From contig JAWVYO010000109.1 of NCBI GenBank assembly GCA_033722675.1, positions 1-7,416 of the forward strand: 7,416 bases of DNA, written 5' to 3'. Every line of letters begins with the position of its first letter. Positions within the stretch are counted from its first letter, which is position 1. This document shows positions 5,391 to 7,416 of this stretch, in pieces. The notes under the pieces were generated by a model. It had not been told where the DNA came from. It worked only from the letters and a program-made list of their open reading frames with translations, and did not search any database. This stretch comes from DATHYU01 sp033722675 (GTDB lineage Bacteria > Actinomycetota > Acidimicrobiia > Spongiisociales > UBA11373). The position numbers and the translations under genes are program-made.

Positions 5391-6148
5391 TGATGGGCGC
5401 CCACACCTCCAGCGGCGACCCGCTGACCGAGGCCGAGGCGCGGGATGCCGAACTCGTGCAGGTCTTCCTCTCGAACCCCCAGTCGTGGAAGAAGCCGAAG
5501 CCGCGCGACGACGCCGAAGTACTGCGGGCGTCCGGCCTCCCGCTCTACGCCCACGCCCCGTATCTCGTCAACGTGGGGTCCGACAACAACCGCGTGCGGA
5601 TCCCGAGCCGCAAGATCCTCGCCGACACCCTCGAGGCGGCCGAGGCCCTCGGCGTGCGCGGGGTCATCGTGCACGGCGGTCACATCGGCGACGACGAGGA
5701 CGTCTCCGTCGGGGTGGAGCGCTGGGTGAAGGCGCTGGAGGCGGTGGACCTCACCGTGCCGGTGCTCATCGAGAACACGGCGGGCGGCGGCAACGCCATC
5801 GTTCGCGAGCTGGATGCCTACGGCCCGCTCTGGGAGGCGATCGGCGACTACGACGTCGGTGTCTGCCTCGACACCTGCCACGCCTGGGCGGCGGGGGAGG
5901 ACCTCGAGACGGCGGTGGAGCGCATCCGCGACCTCACCGGCCGTCTCGACCTCGTCCACTGCAACGACTCGCGCGACCCCCACGGGTCGAACCGGGACCG
6001 CCACGCCAATCTCGGCGCCGGGGAGATCCCTCCCGACCTCATCGTCGACGTGGTTCGCGAGGCGGGCGTGCCGGTCGTGGTCGAGACGCCCGACGACGAC
6101 GACGGCCAGGCGAAGGACATCGCCTGGCTTCGGGAGCGGCTCGGCTGA
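5390..6148 (+). CDS. nfo: Endonuclease IV (AP endonuclease, deoxyribonuclease IV)
   Basis: Nfo cuts the DNA backbone 5' of abasic sites in base-excision repair, using three metal ions in a TIM barrel. All nine expected metal ligands can be placed: H55 (YAHAPYLVN), H95 (VIVHGG), E128 (VLIENTAG), D161 and H164 (CLDTCHAW), H190 (LVHCNDS), D203 and H205 (NRDRHANLG) and E232 (VVVETP). The HAPYLVN and HANLGAGEI blocks are hallmarks of the family. At 252 residues it is a little shorter than E. coli Nfo (about 285) but complete at motif level. The start at 5390 puts GAHTSSG at the N-terminus as in the family and overlaps the upstream stop by 1 nt (TGATG); GTG 5387 and ATG 5393 are alternatives. GGGAG at 5371-5375 is rather far upstream, so coupled translation is likely. 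Confidence 0.95.
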   Translation: MMGAHTSSGDPLTEAEARDAELVQVFLSNPQSWKKPKPRDDAEVLRASGLPLYAHAPYLVNVGSDNNRVRIPSRKILADTLEAAEALGVRGVIVHGGHIGDDEDVSVGVERWVKALEAVDLTVPVLIENTAGGGNAIVRELDAYGPLWEAIGDYDVGVCLDTCHAWAAGEDLETAVERIRDLTGRLDLVHCNDSRDPHGSNRDRHANLGAGEIPPDLIVDVVREAGVPVVVETPDDDDGQAKDIAWLRERLG

Positions 6149-6176
6149 ACGCCACCGGCGCCGGATGATCCGGGGG

Positions 6177-6182
6177 TACGGT
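6177..6182 (+). promoter_or_regulatory. Predicted -10 box for the gene at 6189
   Basis: TACGGT (TANNNT) ends 6 nt before the ATG at 6189, so the transcript would start at the ATG. It lies 28 nt after the nfo stop, suggesting that this gene can be transcribed apart from the pyrE operon. There is no clear -35 box. Confidence 0.35.
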
Positions 6183-6188
6183 GAACGC

Positions 6189-7100
6189 ATGCCGGGCCCC
6201 CTCGACCGACTGCTGCGGGACGAGAGCGTCGCTGCCGCCTTCGAGACGCTGTCGAGCATGCCCGGGACCGATCTGACGTCGCTGCTGCTCGCGGTCTTCC
6301 GCGAGCGCGCCGGAAGGGTCACCCCCTCCGACGTGCTGGGTGCGCGCGAGCGGAGCAGGTTCCCGGTGCCGGCCGGCGCCCCGGCGAGCGCGCTGCGGAC
6401 CGCCGAGGACCGGGTCATGGGGGTGCTTCGGAGCCGGTTCGAGGAGGTCGCGCTCTCGCCCGTGGCGCCCTTCGGTGCCCATTCGGCGCTGGGGGACGTC
6501 GACCAGCACAACGTCGTCTCCGCCGTGCGGGGGCTGGAGGTCGCCGCCGATCCCACGCTCGGGCTGGCCCTCGAGGCCGCCCTGGCCCGCCGGGCGATCC
6601 GGTCCGAAGCGCCGGGATCGGCGGAGCCGGTCCGCCGGTGTGCCGTCCAGCCGGTGACGCGGGCGCAGCGCTTCGACGCGCCGGATGCCTTCGCCCACTT
6701 CACGATCGCGGGCCTCGTGACGGCGGGACGGGACACGGGATCCCATGCGTTCGAGTCGGAGTCCCTCGCCGATCACGTCGCGTCGCAGGTCGCAGCCCTG
6801 GAGGCGTGCGGCGCTGATCGGGTCTCCGTCGAGGTGGCGGATCTCACCGACGGGCGGCTGGACGGCCTGGTGGACGTCGTCGCCGGAGCGGCGCCCACCG
6901 CCGACGTCGCGGGTGGGGAGCGGTCGGCCGGCTACTACCGGAGCGCCGCCTTCACGCTGCGGGCCGGCTTCGGCGACCGGGAGGTCGAGGTGGGGGACGG
7001 CGGCATCGTCGACTGGACCGCCCGTCTGCTCGCCGACGCCAAGGAGCGGCTGATGATCAGCGGCATCGGGCTCGATCGCGTCGCGCTGGCGATGGGCTGA
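6189..7100 (+). CDS. Conserved hypothetical protein with class II aaRS-like C-terminal motif
   Basis: I do not recognise a named function. The protein is 303 residues, soluble, with no TM segment. An N-terminal helical region (about 1-55) contains SLLLAVFRERAGRVTPSDVL. A central block (about 86-131) has SPVAPFGAHSALGDVDQHN, VRGLEVAADPT and LALEAA. The end, ISGIGLDRVALAMG (290-303), resembles motif 3 of class II aminoacyl-tRNA synthetases (G-x-G-x-D/E-R). The central VAPFGAHS / VRGLEV / DPT pattern is also compatible with that fold. No tRNA anticodon domain is seen, so it may be a catalytic-core-like paralogue, as HisZ is to HisRS. The start is ATG 6189, supported by TACGGT 6 nt before it; ATG 6165 would add MIRGYGER. 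The reading frame and codon use look coding throughout. Confidence 0.83.
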   Translation: MPGPLDRLLRDESVAAAFETLSSMPGTDLTSLLLAVFRERAGRVTPSDVLGARERSRFPVPAGAPASALRTAEDRVMGVLRSRFEEVALSPVAPFGAHSALGDVDQHNVVSAVRGLEVAADPTLGLALEAALARRAIRSEAPGSAEPVRRCAVQPVTRAQRFDAPDAFAHFTIAGLVTAGRDTGSHAFESESLADHVASQVAALEACGADRVSVEVADLTDGRLDGLVDVVAGAAPTADVAGGERSAGYYRSAAFTLRAGFGDREVEVGDGGIVDWTARLLADAKERLMISGIGLDRVALAMG

Positions 7101-7110
7101 GCAGGAGACA

Positions 7111-7143
7111 CCGCCGATCGGCCGGGGACCGCCGGGGCGGCGG
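7111..7143. repeat. GC-rich inverted and direct repeats in the intergenic gap
   Basis: CCGCCG (7111-7116) pairs with CGGCGG (7138-7143), and GCCGGGG occurs twice at a 10-nt step (7121-7127, 7131-7137). This lies in the 63-bp space after the aaRS-like gene. It could end that transcript, but there is no U-tract and the outer stem encloses a long loop, so support is weak. Confidence 0.25.
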
Positions 7144-7151
7144 GACGCTGG

Positions 7152-7157
7152 CATACT
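7152..7157 (+). promoter_or_regulatory. Possible extended -10 for the DUF421-type gene
   Basis: CATACT, preceded by TGG (7149-7151) as in extended -10 promoters, ends 6 nt before the ATG at 7164. A transcript would begin at the ATG. No Shine-Dalgarno lies in between and no -35 is clear. Confidence 0.35.
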
Positions 7158-7163
7158 CCCCAC

Positions 7164-7416
7164 ATGCCCGCCGTCGAGATCGCCAGCAGCTGGAGCCGCA
7201 TCGGCCTCGTGGCCCTGTCGTCGGTGGCGATGCTCGCCGGAATCGTCGCCTACGTGCGGATCGTCGGGCTGCGGAGCTTCTCGAAGATGGCCTCCTTCGA
7301 CTTCGCGGTCACGGTGGCGATCGGGTCGCTGCTCGGCAGCGTCGCGATGTCGGGTTCGTCGCTCGCCGACGGCCTCGTGGCGGTCGGCTCGCTCCTCGTC
7401 GCGCAGGCGCTCGTCG
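7164..7416 (+). CDS. DUF421/YetF-type membrane protein, 3' truncated
   Basis: The first 84 codons are present and the frame is still open at the window edge. TM1 spans about residues 13-32 (IGLVALSSVAMLAGIVAYVR). It is followed by the family motif R-IVGLRSFSKMASFDFAVTVAIGSLLGS (about 32-59), where Lys/Arg, the KM-x-x-FDF turn and the IGS stretch match DUF421 proteins such as YetF and YcaP. A third hydrophobic stretch begins near residue 68. DUF421 proteins are cytoplasmic-membrane proteins of poorly known function with a soluble C-terminal domain; that domain is outside the window. The ATG is supported by a possible extended -10 six nt upstream. Confidence 0.82.
   Translation, partial: MPAVEIASSWSRIGLVALSSVAMLAGIVAYVRIVGLRSFSKMASFDFAVTVAIGSLLGSVAMSGSSLADGLVAVGSLLVAQALV

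Noticed and set aside
5291..6736. Minus-strand ORF of 481 aa opposite nfo and the 6189 gene
   Set aside because: It is antisense shadow; nfo keeps all nine metal ligands on the plus strand, so the coding strand is clear.
6039..7163. Minus-strand ORF of 374 aa opposite the 6189 gene
   Set aside because: It is low-complexity antisense shadow; the plus-strand frame has globular composition and a supported start.
1..7416. tRNA, rRNA, CRISPR array, insertion sequence, prophage or defence genes
   Set aside because: I looked for cloverleaf patterns, regularly spaced repeats, terminal inverted repeats and transposase or nuclease motifs. None was found besides the housekeeping nuclease Nfo.

Overview
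The window looks like chromosomal DNA from a high-GC actinobacterium, possibly of the Acidimicrobiia type. The signs are GC-rich third positions, few Shine-Dalgarno sequences, several TANNNT boxes 6-9 nt before start codons (leaderless-type promoters), an LLS-type cis-prenyltransferase and a DrrAB-like exporter. The assignment is inferred from style and gene content. I saw no rRNA, tRNA, CRISPR array, insertion sequence or phage gene.

Layout. The left edge holds the 3' end of a cis-prenyltransferase (+). It converges, with only 3 bp between the two genes, on a MarR-family regulator (-). An AT-rich region of about 120 bp then separates marR from a divergent two-gene ABC-2 exporter (+): an ATPase and a membrane permease. 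A palindrome in that region overlaps the predicted marR -35 box, so MarR probably controls itself and perhaps the exporter. The permease converges on a minus-strand pair: a histidine-phosphatase-family enzyme followed by a 53-residue Cys-rich protein. A 222-bp hairpin-rich gap leads to a tight plus-strand operon: pyrE (orotate phosphoribosyltransferase), a two-TM membrane protein with a possible PH-like tail, and nfo (endonuclease IV). These overlap by 4 nt and 1 nt. Next come an unrecognised 303-residue protein with a class II aminoacyl-tRNA-synthetase-like C-terminal motif, and the start of a DUF421/YetF-type membrane protein cut by the window edge.

Most unusual point. The Cys-rich protein (3150-3311, minus) ends in CCGNHGDPGC at a TGA. 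The same frame continues for 18 codons, ending in the His-rich GHSHDDEHEH, before a second TGA. A perfect hairpin with a GGUC loop lies 19-22 nt after the first TGA, which is where, as I recall, the bacterial SECIS loop lies in E. coli fdhF. This could mean selenocysteine recoding, stop readthrough, a recent nonsense mutation or sequence error, or an ordinary terminator plus chance. It is a hypothesis.

The remaining genes look like ordinary housekeeping, repair and export functions.
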